Assembly (NCBI GenBank): GCA_937907435.1 | Contig: CALCIA010000137.1 | Location: forward strand, 66,801 to 130,800 | Direction: 5' to 3' | Length of the DNA stretch: 64,000 bases | From: an uncultured Actinomycetes bacterium | GTDB lineage: Bacteria > Actinomycetota > Thermoleophilia > Solirubrobacterales > 70-9 | Part shown: positions 27,666 to 36,643 of the stretch, piece after piece | Numbering within the stretch: the stretch's first letter is position 1 | Layout of the letters: every line of letters starts with the position of its first letter | Notes under the pieces: model-generated | The model's database searches: none | The model's input: only the letters and a program-made list of their open reading frames with translations | Told to the model about the DNA's origin: nothing | Made by a program: the position numbers and the translations under genes

Positions 27666-28268
27666 ATGAAGGCTCGACTACGCCCGCACCTCTCCTACGC
27701 GAATGTGATGGCGACGATCGCGGTGTTCGTCGCGATCGGTGGCACCTCCTACGCCGCGACGAAGCTGTCGGGGAAGGATCTGCGGGCTCACTCATTGACC
27801 GCCCGGAACTTCCACAAGAACTCGGTGACGGGCGCCGCCGTCAGGGAGAGCACCTTGGCGAAGGTCCCGCAGGCCGTTGACGCGGATCACCTCGACGGCG
27901 CGACGGCAGAAACGTTCCTCGTCCGCTGCCCTGAAGGAACTTTGCCGGCCGACGACACGTGCATCGAAATCTCGGCGCGCCCTCCACTTTCTTTCAGCAG
28001 TGCGTTACACGAATGTGCGAACACGGAAAATCAATCTGGGCCGGGTAGGCGCCTGCCGACCTACGACGAGCTCGCAGCCGCGTTCACGCATTCCGGGATC
28101 ACCCTCTCCGACGGAGGCGAGCTCACGAGTCAGGTCTATCCGTCGACCTCACGGCCAGGTCAGGTCGAAGCGCTCCTGGTGACCACGCCGACCGGCGGCG
28201 TCGCCTTGACCCCGGACAACGCCGTCGATCCGCATTCCTATCGCTGTGCCGTAGACCCGAGGAACTGA
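27666..28268 (+). CDS. Secreted protein of the Solirubrobacterales SYANVMA type
   Basis: A 200-aa protein starting MKARLRPHLSYANVMATIAV with a signal-like helix ending SYAATKL. This start is frequent in secreted proteins of Solirubrobacterales, followed by short repeats of the form ..SLTARNFHKNSVTGAAV... The C-terminal part (RLPTYDELAAAFTHSGI, four cysteines in all) is an uncharacterised domain. The ATG at 27666 has an AGAAGGAG site; an upstream alternative at 27624 overlaps the previous gene. Confidence 0.7.
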   Translation: MKARLRPHLSYANVMATIAVFVAIGGTSYAATKLSGKDLRAHSLTARNFHKNSVTGAAVRESTLAKVPQAVDADHLDGATAETFLVRCPEGTLPADDTCIEISARPPLSFSSALHECANTENQSGPGRRLPTYDELAAAFTHSGITLSDGGELTSQVYPSTSRPGQVEALLVTTPTGGVALTPDNAVDPHSYRCAVDPRN

Positions 28269-28284
28269 ACAGAAGGAGTTCGAT

Positions 28285-29172
28285 ATGCGAAAACCGACCT
28301 TCGCGACCGGCGCCCGCCGAACGCGGACGATCAGGTCGACCGCCGCCCTGATTGGAGCGCTGCTCGTCTTCGGCAGCCTCGCGCCGCCGCTCGCCCTCGC
28401 CGAGCACGAAAGCGACACCGAAGGCGAAGGGACCTCCTCGCCGGGTTCCCTTCCGGGCCTCGAAATCGGGGTCGGCCACGAACTTGGTGGTGATGAAACC
28501 GCGCTGTCCGAAGAATCCGTCGGCCCGGAAGAATCCGAAATCGAAGAAGAAGCTCCGGCGCCTGAAGTCGAGGAAACCGAACTCGAAGGCGTCGAAATCA
28601 CTCCGACCCCGGCGGCCGAAACGCCGCCCTCCCCGGAAGCCGAAGTCGTGGTCCCGGTGGAAGAAGTGCCGCCGCCGGTGACGGAGCCGCCGCCTGTCGA
28701 AGCGCCTAGCTACGGGGTGGAAGCGTCTCCACCGACCTACGAACCCGCGCCGAGCTCACCGTCACCCATCGGCGAAGCGGTGGTCCAGAACGAAACGATC
28801 ATCGGGCCAACGCCGCATCCGCCGACGCTGGCCAAGAAGAGCACGCACCCGACCGCCTCGGCCTCACCCGAGGTCTTGGCCGTACCGGAACCTGCGCCCG
28901 CGGTCCCGGCTGCCCCGGAGCCTTCATCGTCACCGCCGGCCGTGATTCCGGCGGCGGCACCCGACCGCGCGGGCAGTCTCGCCGGCAGGAAGACCCACCT
29001 CGTCGCGGCGGGGGAGTGTCTGTGGACGATCGCGGCGGCGTACCTGCCGCCCGGGGCCTCGAACTCCGAGATCGCAGCCGTGGTCAATCGGCTCTGGCGG
29101 CTCAACGCCGGACGGATCGGTACCGGCGATCCCGATTCGCTGCCGGTCGGTGTGAAGCTCCGCCTGGCCTAG
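28285..29172 (+). CDS. Secreted LysM-like protein with Pro/Glu-rich linker
   Basis: A 295-aa protein with a signal peptide ending PLALAEHES, a long disordered Pro/Glu/Val-rich stretch (residues about 35-220), and a C-terminal LysM-like domain: HLVAAGECLWTIAAAYLP, NRLWRLNAGRIGTGDPD, LPVGVKLRLA. LysM domains bind peptidoglycan. The linker composition matches the tail of the sigma-like protein in the same operon. GAAGGAG precedes the ATG. The strong terminator at 29196 ends the operon. Confidence 0.8.
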   Translation: MRKPTFATGARRTRTIRSTAALIGALLVFGSLAPPLALAEHESDTEGEGTSSPGSLPGLEIGVGHELGGDETALSEESVGPEESEIEEEAPAPEVEETELEGVEITPTPAAETPPSPEAEVVVPVEEVPPPVTEPPPVEAPSYGVEASPPTYEPAPSSPSPIGEAVVQNETIIGPTPHPPTLAKKSTHPTASASPEVLAVPEPAPAVPAAPEPSSSPPAVIPAAAPDRAGSLAGRKTHLVAAGECLWTIAAAYLPPGASNSEIAAVVNRLWRLNAGRIGTGDPDSLPVGVKLRLA

Positions 29173-29195
29173 CCCTCGAAAGGTAGGGTCGAGCC

Positions 29196-29232
29196 AACGC
29201 GTGGGACCCGGCCGGGTCCCACGCGTTTTTTT
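29196..29232 (+). terminator. Rho-independent terminator
   Basis: AACGCGTGGGACCCGG pairs perfectly with CCGGGTCCCACGCGTT (16 bp), followed by a run of seven T. It closes the sigma-like/secreted-protein operon. Confidence 0.93.
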
Positions 29233-29282
29233 GCGCGCACTTCTCGACCCAAAAGGTTCATAAAGTTCCTTTCGCGAAGTCA

Positions 29283-29312
29283 GGGGGCCACTTCGGCCTT
29301 TCGCGGCTCTGT
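29283..29312 (+). promoter_or_regulatory. 30-nt leader element, copy 2
   Basis: GGGGGCCACTTCGGCC, then TTTCGCGGCTCTGT, 15 bases before the ArsR start. It is the partner of 23845-23874. Confidence 0.5.
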
Positions 29313-29327
29313 CATTGCAGAGGAGCG

Positions 29328-29675
29328 ATGCCGGTCTCGACAAAAAATCAGACAGCCCCGGTCTTGCAGGACCCGGACGACGGTGCGGCCACCATCCGGA
29401 ACGTCGACGACCTCGCCGAGATGCTTCGGGTCCTTGCCGATCCCACCCGCATCCGCCTTATCGAGGCCCTAGAGCGCAACGGCCGCTCGACGGTGAGCGC
29501 GCTCGCCTCCCTGCTGCCGGTGAGTCAGCAGAGCGTCTCGCATCAGCTCGCCATCCTCCGCGGTGCCGGGATCGTGAGCCGCCGCCGAGAAGGCGTCTGG
29601 GTCCACTACGAGTTGCGCGACTGGACCGGACCGTGGGTCCTTCACCAACTCGCCGAAGGTCTCCAGACGAGCTAG
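29328..29675 (+). CDS. ArsR-family winged-helix regulator
   Basis: A 115-aa protein with the ArsR fold: EMLRVLADPTRIRLIEALER, the recognition helix in LLPVSQQSVSHQLAILRGAG, and the wing RREGVWVHYEL. It has no cysteine pair at the usual metal site, so metal sensing is not supported. It has its own leader and lies between the secreted-protein operon and the conjugation operon. Confidence 0.88.
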   Translation: MPVSTKNQTAPVLQDPDDGAATIRNVDDLAEMLRVLADPTRIRLIEALERNGRSTVSALASLLPVSQQSVSHQLAILRGAGIVSRRREGVWVHYELRDWTGPWVLHQLAEGLQTS

Positions 29676-29912
29676 GGCGTGGCCCGCATGCAGTGCCGGT
29701 GCGGGACCGCGATGGATACCACCGATCTGCCTCTCTGGCGAGTTGTTTACTGGCGCACCCTGGACGCGAACCGTTCACCTTTGGTGGGCCTGCTCCGGCA
29801 AGAGACACAAAGGGTGATGAGTACGTTTGTGACCAGTTACTGACCTCACGCCTCTGTTCTCCCGACAGCCGTCACGAAGGCGGACACGGAGGACCAGGGA
29901 GGTGCGGGTCAG
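29676..29912. other. Intergenic region before the conjugation operon
   Basis: No gene or clear terminator is seen. It must hold the promoter of the operon starting at 29913; I cannot pick out confident -35/-10 boxes. It contains no tRNA-like sequence matching the fragment at 53576-53622. Confidence 0.4.
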
Positions 29913-30773
29913 GTGTCATTTCCACGTTTTTCACGAGAGGCAGGAAAGGAGGTCGGGTCCCGTCCGCTGGGCGCTGCACTGCGCCCGGTCGGCCGGGTCG
30001 CCCTCTGGGCGGTCCTCGCGCTCCTGCTGATCCGGGGCGGGGCGGCGGTCCTCGAATCGCCCGAACGCGCCCCCGCGCAGCTCGGCCAAGGCGGCTCGGA
30101 AGGACCCGGACAGGCGGCCGAAGCGCTCGGGGTCGGCTTCGCCCGGGCCTACCTCGAATCTCCCTCCCCGAAAGATCTTCGGGCCTATCTCGCCGAAGGC
30201 GCCCATGTCGGCGCCGGACACCGGCCCGGCGCCGGCGGCGAGGTGGCCCAGGCGGAGGTGATGAGGAGCGCCAAGGTCGGCAAGAGCCGCTGGGTCCTCA
30301 CCGTCTCCTGCGATCTCCGCGACGCGCGCACCCTCGATCTGGCCGTCCCGATCGTCCGTCAGGAGGCGGGCGAGGTGGCGGCCCTGGGCGCGCCCTCCAT
30401 AGTCGCGGTGCCGGCACCCGCCGGGGCCGACCCTGAGCGGCCCCGGCCGATCGCCGGAGCCGGTGCCGGCGCGATCGGCGAACTGGTCTCGAAGTTCATC
30501 CCGGCCTATGTCTCGGCCGGCAAGGCCTCGGACCTCTCCTACCTCGTCGCGCCCGGCTCGACGGTGGTGCCCCTCGGGGGCGGCCTCGAAGTCGCCTCGG
30601 TCGGGCACGCCGCCCAGCTCAACGGCTCCGAAGGGCCCGAACGCGACCTCGCCGTCGCCGCCAGCCTCCGGGACCCCGAGACCGGTGCGATCTATCCGTT
30701 GACCTATCGCCTGCTGGCGGTGGAGCGCGCCGGGCGCTGGTACGTCGCCGGCGTCGAGGGGGCGGTCGCATGA
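29913..30773 (+). CDS. TcpC/VirB8-like conjugal transfer protein
   Basis: A 286-aa protein: a short cytoplasmic start, one membrane helix (VGRVALWAVLALLLIRGG), then two NTF2-like extracytoplasmic halves (ALGVGFARAYLESPSPKDL and GELVSKFIPAYVSAGKASDL), the arrangement of TcpC in Gram-positive conjugative elements, related to VirB8. It would build the core channel. It starts with a GTG behind AGGGAGG and heads an operon in which almost every stop overlaps the next start. Confidence 0.78.
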   Translation: MSFPRFSREAGKEVGSRPLGAALRPVGRVALWAVLALLLIRGGAAVLESPERAPAQLGQGGSEGPGQAAEALGVGFARAYLESPSPKDLRAYLAEGAHVGAGHRPGAGGEVAQAEVMRSAKVGKSRWVLTVSCDLRDARTLDLAVPIVRQEAGEVAALGAPSIVAVPAPAGADPERPRPIAGAGAGAIGELVSKFIPAYVSAGKASDLSYLVAPGSTVVPLGGGLEVASVGHAAQLNGSEGPERDLAVAASLRDPETGAIYPLTYRLLAVERAGRWYVAGVEGAVA

Positions 30774-31078
30774 GGCGCCTCGCACGCATCGCCCTCTCGG
30801 CGACGTTCGTCATCGCGGCGACGCTGCTGGTGCCCGCCGGGGCGCTCGCGGCCGGGGGCAACTCGGTCGGCTCGAACCTGGCCGGCCTCCTGCGCGAATA
30901 CGCCGGCGAGCTCTACACCGGGATCGTCGCGATCTTCGCGCTGTTCTTCCTCGTCAACCGGCGCTTCACCGAGTTGATGATGTTCTTCGTCGCGGCGATC
31001 GTCGTCGGCTGGTTCGTCTTCGCGCCCGGCCAGGTGGCCGACGCGGCGAAAGCCATCGCCCACCAGGTGCTGCCGTGA
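30770..31078 (+). CDS. Small two-helix conjugation membrane protein (TcpD/VirB2-like)
   Basis: 102 aa with a signal-like helix ending PAGALAAGG and two further hydrophobic segments (ELYTGIVAIFALFFLVNRR, LMMFFVAAIVVGWFVF). Size and position between the TcpC-like and TcpE-like genes match TcpD or VirB2/PrgI-type subunits of conjugation machines. It overlaps both neighbours (ATGA, GTGA). Assignment rests on topology and context. Confidence 0.65.
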   Translation: MRRLARIALSATFVIAATLLVPAGALAAGGNSVGSNLAGLLREYAGELYTGIVAIFALFFLVNRRFTELMMFFVAAIVVGWFVFAPGQVADAAKAIAHQVLP

Positions 31079-31779
31079 GCGACGGCCGCACCACCGGGGT
31101 CCGCTCCTACCAGCGGATCTTCTCCCCCGAGCGTCGGATCCACCAGGTGGAGGGCCGGCCGCTGCCGGTCCCCGGCGGGGTGCCGCTGCGATGGCTGGGC
31201 TGGATGCTCGGCTCGCTCGTCGCGGTCCTCGCCGTCGGCTCGGGTTCCCTCTTCGTCCCTGCGGCCACGGCGGTGGCGGCTGGAGCGGGCGGCCTCGCGA
31301 TCGCAGACAGGACCGCCGGGCTCCTCGCCGCCACCGCGGCAGCCGCAGGGACGTTCATCCTCGGGGTGCTCCTGGGGGCGCTCGACTGGCCATTCCGGCT
31401 GGTCGTCGTGCCGATGGCGGTGGCCACCGCCGCCACCCAGGCGACCCCGGACGGTCGTCGGCCGGAGCGCTTCGCCCTCTCATGGGTGGGCCTCCGGCTG
31501 GCGCCCGCGCGGCGCTCGCTGGGCCGTGGCCTGCCCCCCGCGGACGTGCGCCGCAGCTTCGGCCCCGCCATCTGGATCGCGCCCGACGCGAAGGGGCTCC
31601 GCCTCCGCCACGCGCGCCTCACCGGGCCGGGCTCGGTCGGCTTCGTCGAGCCGGTGATCGTGAAGCGTCGTCGGGGCGGCAACCTCGCCGTCCGGGAACC
31701 GGGCCACTTCAGCCGGCGCTCGCGCCTGTGCCATCGGGTCGTGCTCAAGCCCGGGCAGACCCTGGAGGTCCGACCGTGA
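31075..31779 (+). CDS. TcpE/PrgI-like conjugal membrane protein
   Basis: A 234-aa protein with a cytoplasmic start (RSYQRIFSPERRIHQVEGRP), two to four membrane helices at about 40-110, and a basic C-terminal region. The start followed by paired helices resembles the TcpE/PrgI group that partners the VirB4 ATPase. Its stop overlaps the GTG of the VirB4-like gene. No catalytic motif is present. Confidence 0.65.
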   Translation: MSDGRTTGVRSYQRIFSPERRIHQVEGRPLPVPGGVPLRWLGWMLGSLVAVLAVGSGSLFVPAATAVAAGAGGLAIADRTAGLLAATAAAAGTFILGVLLGALDWPFRLVVVPMAVATAATQATPDGRRPERFALSWVGLRLAPARRSLGRGLPPADVRRSFGPAIWIAPDAKGLRLRHARLTGPGSVGFVEPVIVKRRRGGNLAVREPGHFSRRSRLCHRVVLKPGQTLEVRP

Positions 31780-34349
31780 TCCGCTTCCCCCTGCGCTACG
31801 CGCGGGCCAACGTCCTGATCGGGCCGGGCGGCGAGGCCGCCGGCCTCTACCGGGTCGAGTCGCGCTCCTATCCGTTCCTCTCGATCGCAGACAAGTGGGG
31901 CCTCCTGCACCGGCTCGAGCGGCTGATCGCCGTGGTCGGAGCGGACCTCTCGATCTACCGGATCGCCCGCCCATATCCGGCCGACCGCTACGCCGCCGAA
32001 GTGGCCTGGCTGGCCGACCGCGAGCACGCCGACCGCGCTCGTTGGCGAGGGTATCTGGAGGCCCAGCAGGAGCGGCTCGCCTCGCTCGACTCCCACCTTC
32101 CCGAGATCTATCTGGCGATCTCCCTCACCGAGGGTCGCCGCGGCGGCGGTGCGCTGCGCTCGATCGGGCGGGCGCGCCGCCGGCTGGAGGATCTGGCAGG
32201 GGTCGGTGTGGCGAGTCCGATCTCGGGCGCCGAGCTGCGCTCGCTCGCCGAGGCCGAGCGCCGCGCCTTCGGCAGGGCGGCGTCGGTGGTCGAGCTGCGG
32301 CGAGCCGGCACTGAGGACCTCCAGTGGCTCTTACGCCGCGCCGCCGTCCGCGGGCTCGGCGAGCCCGAGCTCGAACGCCAATGGCAACCCGACGCGCTGA
32401 TCCTCGGCGAGGGCGAGGAGGTCCTATACGAGCCGCTTGAATCCGACCTCCGGGAGCCGGTCAACGCGCCGATGCGCGAGGACCCCGGCCGGGCGCCGTC
32501 CCTCGTGGTCGAGTCGGAGGCGGGCGACTCCCACCAGGCCTTTCTCTGCCTCGGCTCGCTGGCCGAGGAGGCGGAGTTCCCCGGCGCCGCGGAGATCCTT
32601 TTCGCGCCGCTCGAAGGGGCGGGGCCGGTCGACGCGGTGCTCCATGCCGATCTGGTCGGGAACCGCGAGGCCCTAGCCCAGGTGCGTCGCCGGGTGCTCG
32701 ACGTCGAGCACTCCTACAGGGAGCAACTCGCGGGCTCGCCGACCGGCCCCGGCGCGCTCGCCGAGGAGGACCGGGAGCTGGCGCGCGAGTACGAGGCGAT
32801 CCTCTCCTCGGTGGCGCGGCCGCCGATGTTGCGGGCCTCGATCTCGTTGGCCGTAGGCGCCGCCGACGCCGACACCCTGGAGGCGCGGATAACGACGCTC
32901 CGCGAGAGCTACGGCGAGGTGGTCCTGCACCGACCGCGGGGTCTCCAGCATGCGCTCTTTCTCGACCATCTGCCGCGGCCCGACGGCGGCGCGGTCTCTG
33001 ACTACCGCCGCCAGATGACCACCGAGCAGGTGGCAGCGAGTGTTCCGATCGCGACCGCCGCGGTCGGCTCGCCGGGCGGCGTCTACCTCGGCTACGACCC
33101 GGTCGCCGGGCGCCCGGTCCGCTTCGACCCCACCGAGGCGCCGCGCGACTCGCGCCCCTCGGCCGTCCTCTTCTCGGGCACTCCCGGGTCGGGGAAGACG
33201 ATCGCCGCCCAGGTGATCGCCCACGCCGGGCTCCTGCGAGGGAGCCTCGTGATCGATTTCGATCCGAAGCCCGACCACCGGCTCGCCGAGCTGTCCGGTC
33301 TGGCGGACGAGGAGGTCGAGGTCCTCGAGCTCTCCGCCGACCCGGTCCACCGCGGCAAACTCGATCCGCTGCGGATCGGGCTGCCCGAGCTGCGCGAGGA
33401 ACTGGCGTCCTCCTATCTGCTGGAGCTGCTCCGCGATCCGCCGTCCTCCTGGGAGGTGGCGATCGACAGGGCGGTCCGCGACGCCGTGCGCGCCGACGAG
33501 CGAAGCCTGAGCCAAGTCGTCGCCCGGATGCGCGAGTCGGAGGCGCCGGGCGCGTCGGACGCCGCCGAGGCCCTCGAGGTGGTCGCCGACTTCGGCCTCG
33601 CCCGGCTCGGATTCTCCCATCCGGACGGCGCCGAGGTAAAGCTCCTCGATGAGGACGCGGAGGGACGGCCGAGCCTGATCACGATCCGGATGCCGGGCCT
33701 GAACCTCCCCGACCCGGGTACCGACCGCGCCGCCTACACCCGCAGCGAGAGGGTGTCGGTGGCGACGCTGGCGCTGGTCGCGGCGTCGACCCTGAAGCTG
33801 ATCTCCGGGGACCGCGACCGGCACAAGATCGTCCTGCTCGACGAGGGATGGGTGTTCTTCGCCTCCTCCCAGGGGCGGGCGCTGCTGAACAAACTGATCC
33901 GGCTCGGGCGGGGGTTCAACGCCACCGTCCTGCTGGCGACCCAGAAGGTCGAGGATCTCGGCGAGCTCGCCCAGCTCGTCGGCACCACCTTCCTCTTCGG
34001 CCAGGACTCACCACGAGCCGCCGCCCGAGGACTCGAGGAGTTCGGCCTCGATCCGGAGGAGGGCGCGCTCGCCTCGCGCCTCACCGAATATCGGCGCGGC
34101 CGCGGCCTCCAGCGCGACCTCGACGGGCGTTGGGGAGAGGTGCAGGTCGACCCGGACCCGGATCTACTCGCCGAACTTGACACCACCCCCGGCCGGAGGT
34201 CCCCCCGGAGCCATGTCTCGGGCGGTCAGGCGGGACGGGCCCGTGGCGAGCACGCGCGAGGTGGACGACCCGCTCGCGGCCGCCCGCGACGCCGGGGCCA
34301 CGTCGACGACCCCGGCGAGGGTCGTCCGCGAGAGGAGGCCGAGGCATGA
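31776..34349 (+). CDS. VirB4/TcpF-type conjugation ATPase
   Basis: An 857-aa protein from a GTG overlapping the previous stop. The N-terminal half is the VirB4 core; the C-terminal half is a RecA-like ATPase with Walker A SGTPGSGKTIAAQ near residue 468 and Walker B KIVLLDEGWVFF near 686, then ATQKVEDLGELAQLVGTTF. VirB4 energises assembly of the type IV channel. The last 50 residues are basic and Gly/Arg-rich. An open frame extends 585 bases upstream, but that is shadow coding over the TcpE-like gene. Confidence 0.92.
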   Translation: MIRFPLRYARANVLIGPGGEAAGLYRVESRSYPFLSIADKWGLLHRLERLIAVVGADLSIYRIARPYPADRYAAEVAWLADREHADRARWRGYLEAQQERLASLDSHLPEIYLAISLTEGRRGGGALRSIGRARRRLEDLAGVGVASPISGAELRSLAEAERRAFGRAASVVELRRAGTEDLQWLLRRAAVRGLGEPELERQWQPDALILGEGEEVLYEPLESDLREPVNAPMREDPGRAPSLVVESEAGDSHQAFLCLGSLAEEAEFPGAAEILFAPLEGAGPVDAVLHADLVGNREALAQVRRRVLDVEHSYREQLAGSPTGPGALAEEDRELAREYEAILSSVARPPMLRASISLAVGAADADTLEARITTLRESYGEVVLHRPRGLQHALFLDHLPRPDGGAVSDYRRQMTTEQVAASVPIATAAVGSPGGVYLGYDPVAGRPVRFDPTEAPRDSRPSAVLFSGTPGSGKTIAAQVIAHAGLLRGSLVIDFDPKPDHRLAELSGLADEEVEVLELSADPVHRGKLDPLRIGLPELREELASSYLLELLRDPPSSWEVAIDRAVRDAVRADERSLSQVVARMRESEAPGASDAAEALEVVADFGLARLGFSHPDGAEVKLLDEDAEGRPSLITIRMPGLNLPDPGTDRAAYTRSERVSVATLALVAASTLKLISGDRDRHKIVLLDEGWVFFASSQGRALLNKLIRLGRGFNATVLLATQKVEDLGELAQLVGTTFLFGQDSPRAAARGLEEFGLDPEEGALASRLTEYRRGRGLQRDLDGRWGEVQVDPDPDLLAELDTTPGRRSPRSHVSGGQAGRARGEHARGGRPARGRPRRRGHVDDPGEGRPREEAEA

Positions 34350-36643
34350 GGGCCCACGCCAGGATCCTCGGTCGCCGACGCCGGAGGATCATCCTCGCCA
34401 TCGCCCTGGCAGCCGGGCTCTGTTTGGTGCCGGCGGTGGTCGCCCACGCCGACGTCTGGGCGAACGTAGGCCCCGGCCGCTCGCTGGCCGGGCTGAAGGG
34501 TGGCTGGACCCTCGGCGCCTACGAACTCGACGAGAACTTCTCGATGATCTCGGCCGGGGTCTTCTCCGGCGTCGACGTCTCGGGCTTCCTGCCGATGATC
34601 GCGTTCTTCTTCGCGAACATCATCTGGCTCGGGACCTCCTGGTTCGCGAACCTGCTGATCGAACTCTTCGGCTTCGCCTTCAGCCTCGATCTCGTCAACG
34701 GTTCGGGCGCGACGGGCGGCGCCGGCGCGCTCGGACCGGTCTCGCGGGCGATCCAGACCATCTACACCACCGCCTTCGGCGGGCCCTGGATGGTGCTGGC
34801 CGTCTCCTTCCTGGCGCTCTGGGCGATGTGGAAGGCGCTCGTCCAACGCCGCTACGCGGAGACCGCCTCCCAGCTCGCGCTCTCCCTCATATATGTCTGC
34901 GCCGCCTTCTTCTTCGTCCTCCAGCCGGGGCAGACGATCGGCGCCGCCTCACACCTGACGAACGAGATGTCGGGGGCGTTCCTCTCGATCGCCAAGGACG
35001 GCGAGCCGACCAGCCAGGCCGAAGCCAAGGAAGCCGGCGGCGACCAGCTCTTCGGCCTCCTCGTCGCCCAGCCCTGGTCGGTGCTCGAGTTCGGCGGCCT
35101 CGAGCACTGCGTCAAGTCGGGATCGGCCGGGCAAGCCGACGAACCGGAATCGGTCTCGGTCGAGCCGATCGCGCCCTCGGCGGCACGGGGGCTCGAATCC
35201 GGGCAGACGGTGAGCTCCGACGGCAAGACCTGCGTCAACGACCTGAAGAAATACGGGCCGCACCTCCTGCGGATGCCGCCGGGCTCCAAGGAACGCAAGG
35301 AAGAGGTGGAAGCGCTCGAAGCCGGCGACACCTCCAAGCTGCCCGACTCCGACCCGGGCAAGAAGAACGGCTCCTATCAACTCGGGCCGCAGGACAAGCC
35401 CGCTGCCGCCTTGATGGAAAAGGGCGGCCAATACGAGCGCCTGCCGATCGCCTTCGCGATCCTCCTCGCCGAGCTGGGCGCCTTCTTCCTCCTCGGTGGG
35501 CTCTCCCTCGGGGTGATCGTCGCCCAGGTCGAGCTGCTCCTGCTCCTCGCCTTCAGCCCGGTCGCCCTGGTCGCCGCCGTCGTCCCCGGCCGCGGGCACC
35601 AGTTCTTCAAAGGCTGGCTGGCGAAGTTGGCGGGCCTCCTGCTGCGGAAGGCCGCCTACTCGCTGATCCTCGCGATCCTGCTGGCGGTCTGCGCGGCCAT
35701 CTCGGCCGCCACCTCGCAGCTCGGCTGGCTCTTCTCCTTCGGGCTGCAGTGCGCCTTCTTCTGGACCGTCTTCATCCGGCGCCGGTCGCTGACCGACGGA
35801 TTGGTCGGCACGGTGACCGGACCGGGGGCGCCGGGCCGGGACCGGGCCCTGAGCCTGCTGGCGCTCTACGCGGGCGCGCGGGTCGGGAGCCGGACCATCG
35901 TCCATCCGGCCGCGAGGACCGGACGAGGCGCTCGCCGAGGCATTGCCTGGGCGGGTGGCACCTTCTTCGGTCGGGGTCGAGGCTGGGAGGCCGACAGGCG
36001 CGAGCGGGTCGCCCCGGTGCGGACCCAAGGCGCACCGGTCGGCGGCAAGCGAGGGCACGTCGAGCTCGGTGGCCGAGATGGCGACACCGATCGCCGGGGC
36101 GGGCACCAGCAGGGGCTCCGGCGCGGATGGCGGCCGGAGCGGCGACCGGGAGACCGGGCGAAAGACCACGGTGAGGGTCGGCGCCGACCGGTCGACCGAC
36201 CGGATCAGCCTCGGCCCAAGGACCGCGACCAAGACCGCCGACGCCCCGAGGCTGATGGTGAGCGCCGGTCACGGCGTGTGCCGCGGCGACGCGCCGCCGG
36301 CCGCGGAGGATGGTGGCGAGGAGCCGGGCGTAGGGGTGGCCGTTCGGCGACCTCCGGCTTGGCGAAGCCGACGACCGCCGCTGAGCCGAGGCCAAGGCCC
36401 GACGCACGGTCGAAGGTGCCGCGCCCGTCGGCACCGCCGAGCCCGGCCCAGCCCGGACGACCGCCGAGGCCGACGGCGCCGCCACGCGCTGCCGAGTCGC
36501 CCGATCTAGGCGACGCGCTGACCGACGACCAGCGGAGGCGGCGAGCAGCGAGGTCGAACAACCGGCCTGCGGCGAAGCCCGGGTCGGACAAGCCAAAGCC
36601 GGCCTCCGACGACGACGTCGACGAGAAAGGCCGCGGCCGATGA
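34346..36643 (+). CDS. VirB6/TrbL-like polytopic conjugation protein
   Basis: 765 aa: a signal-like start (LAIALAAGLCLVPAVVAHAD), helices near 75-120 and 140-200, a polar loop of about 150 residues with two cysteines, another helix cluster at about 375-490, then a 270-residue basic, Pro/Arg-rich cytoplasmic tail. The layout and position after VirB4 match VirB6/TrbL channel proteins. The tail is compositionally odd and could bind DNA or be poorly conserved. It is coupled on both sides by ATGA overlaps. Confidence 0.78.
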   Translation: MRAHARILGRRRRRIILAIALAAGLCLVPAVVAHADVWANVGPGRSLAGLKGGWTLGAYELDENFSMISAGVFSGVDVSGFLPMIAFFFANIIWLGTSWFANLLIELFGFAFSLDLVNGSGATGGAGALGPVSRAIQTIYTTAFGGPWMVLAVSFLALWAMWKALVQRRYAETASQLALSLIYVCAAFFFVLQPGQTIGAASHLTNEMSGAFLSIAKDGEPTSQAEAKEAGGDQLFGLLVAQPWSVLEFGGLEHCVKSGSAGQADEPESVSVEPIAPSAARGLESGQTVSSDGKTCVNDLKKYGPHLLRMPPGSKERKEEVEALEAGDTSKLPDSDPGKKNGSYQLGPQDKPAAALMEKGGQYERLPIAFAILLAELGAFFLLGGLSLGVIVAQVELLLLLAFSPVALVAAVVPGRGHQFFKGWLAKLAGLLLRKAAYSLILAILLAVCAAISAATSQLGWLFSFGLQCAFFWTVFIRRRSLTDGLVGTVTGPGAPGRDRALSLLALYAGARVGSRTIVHPAARTGRGARRGIAWAGGTFFGRGRGWEADRRERVAPVRTQGAPVGGKRGHVELGGRDGDTDRRGGHQQGLRRGWRPERRPGDRAKDHGEGRRRPVDRPDQPRPKDRDQDRRRPEADGERRSRRVPRRRAAGRGGWWRGAGRRGGRSATSGLAKPTTAAEPRPRPDARSKVPRPSAPPSPAQPGRPPRPTAPPRAAESPDLGDALTDDQRRRRAARSNNRPAAKPGSDKPKPASDDDVDEKGRGR

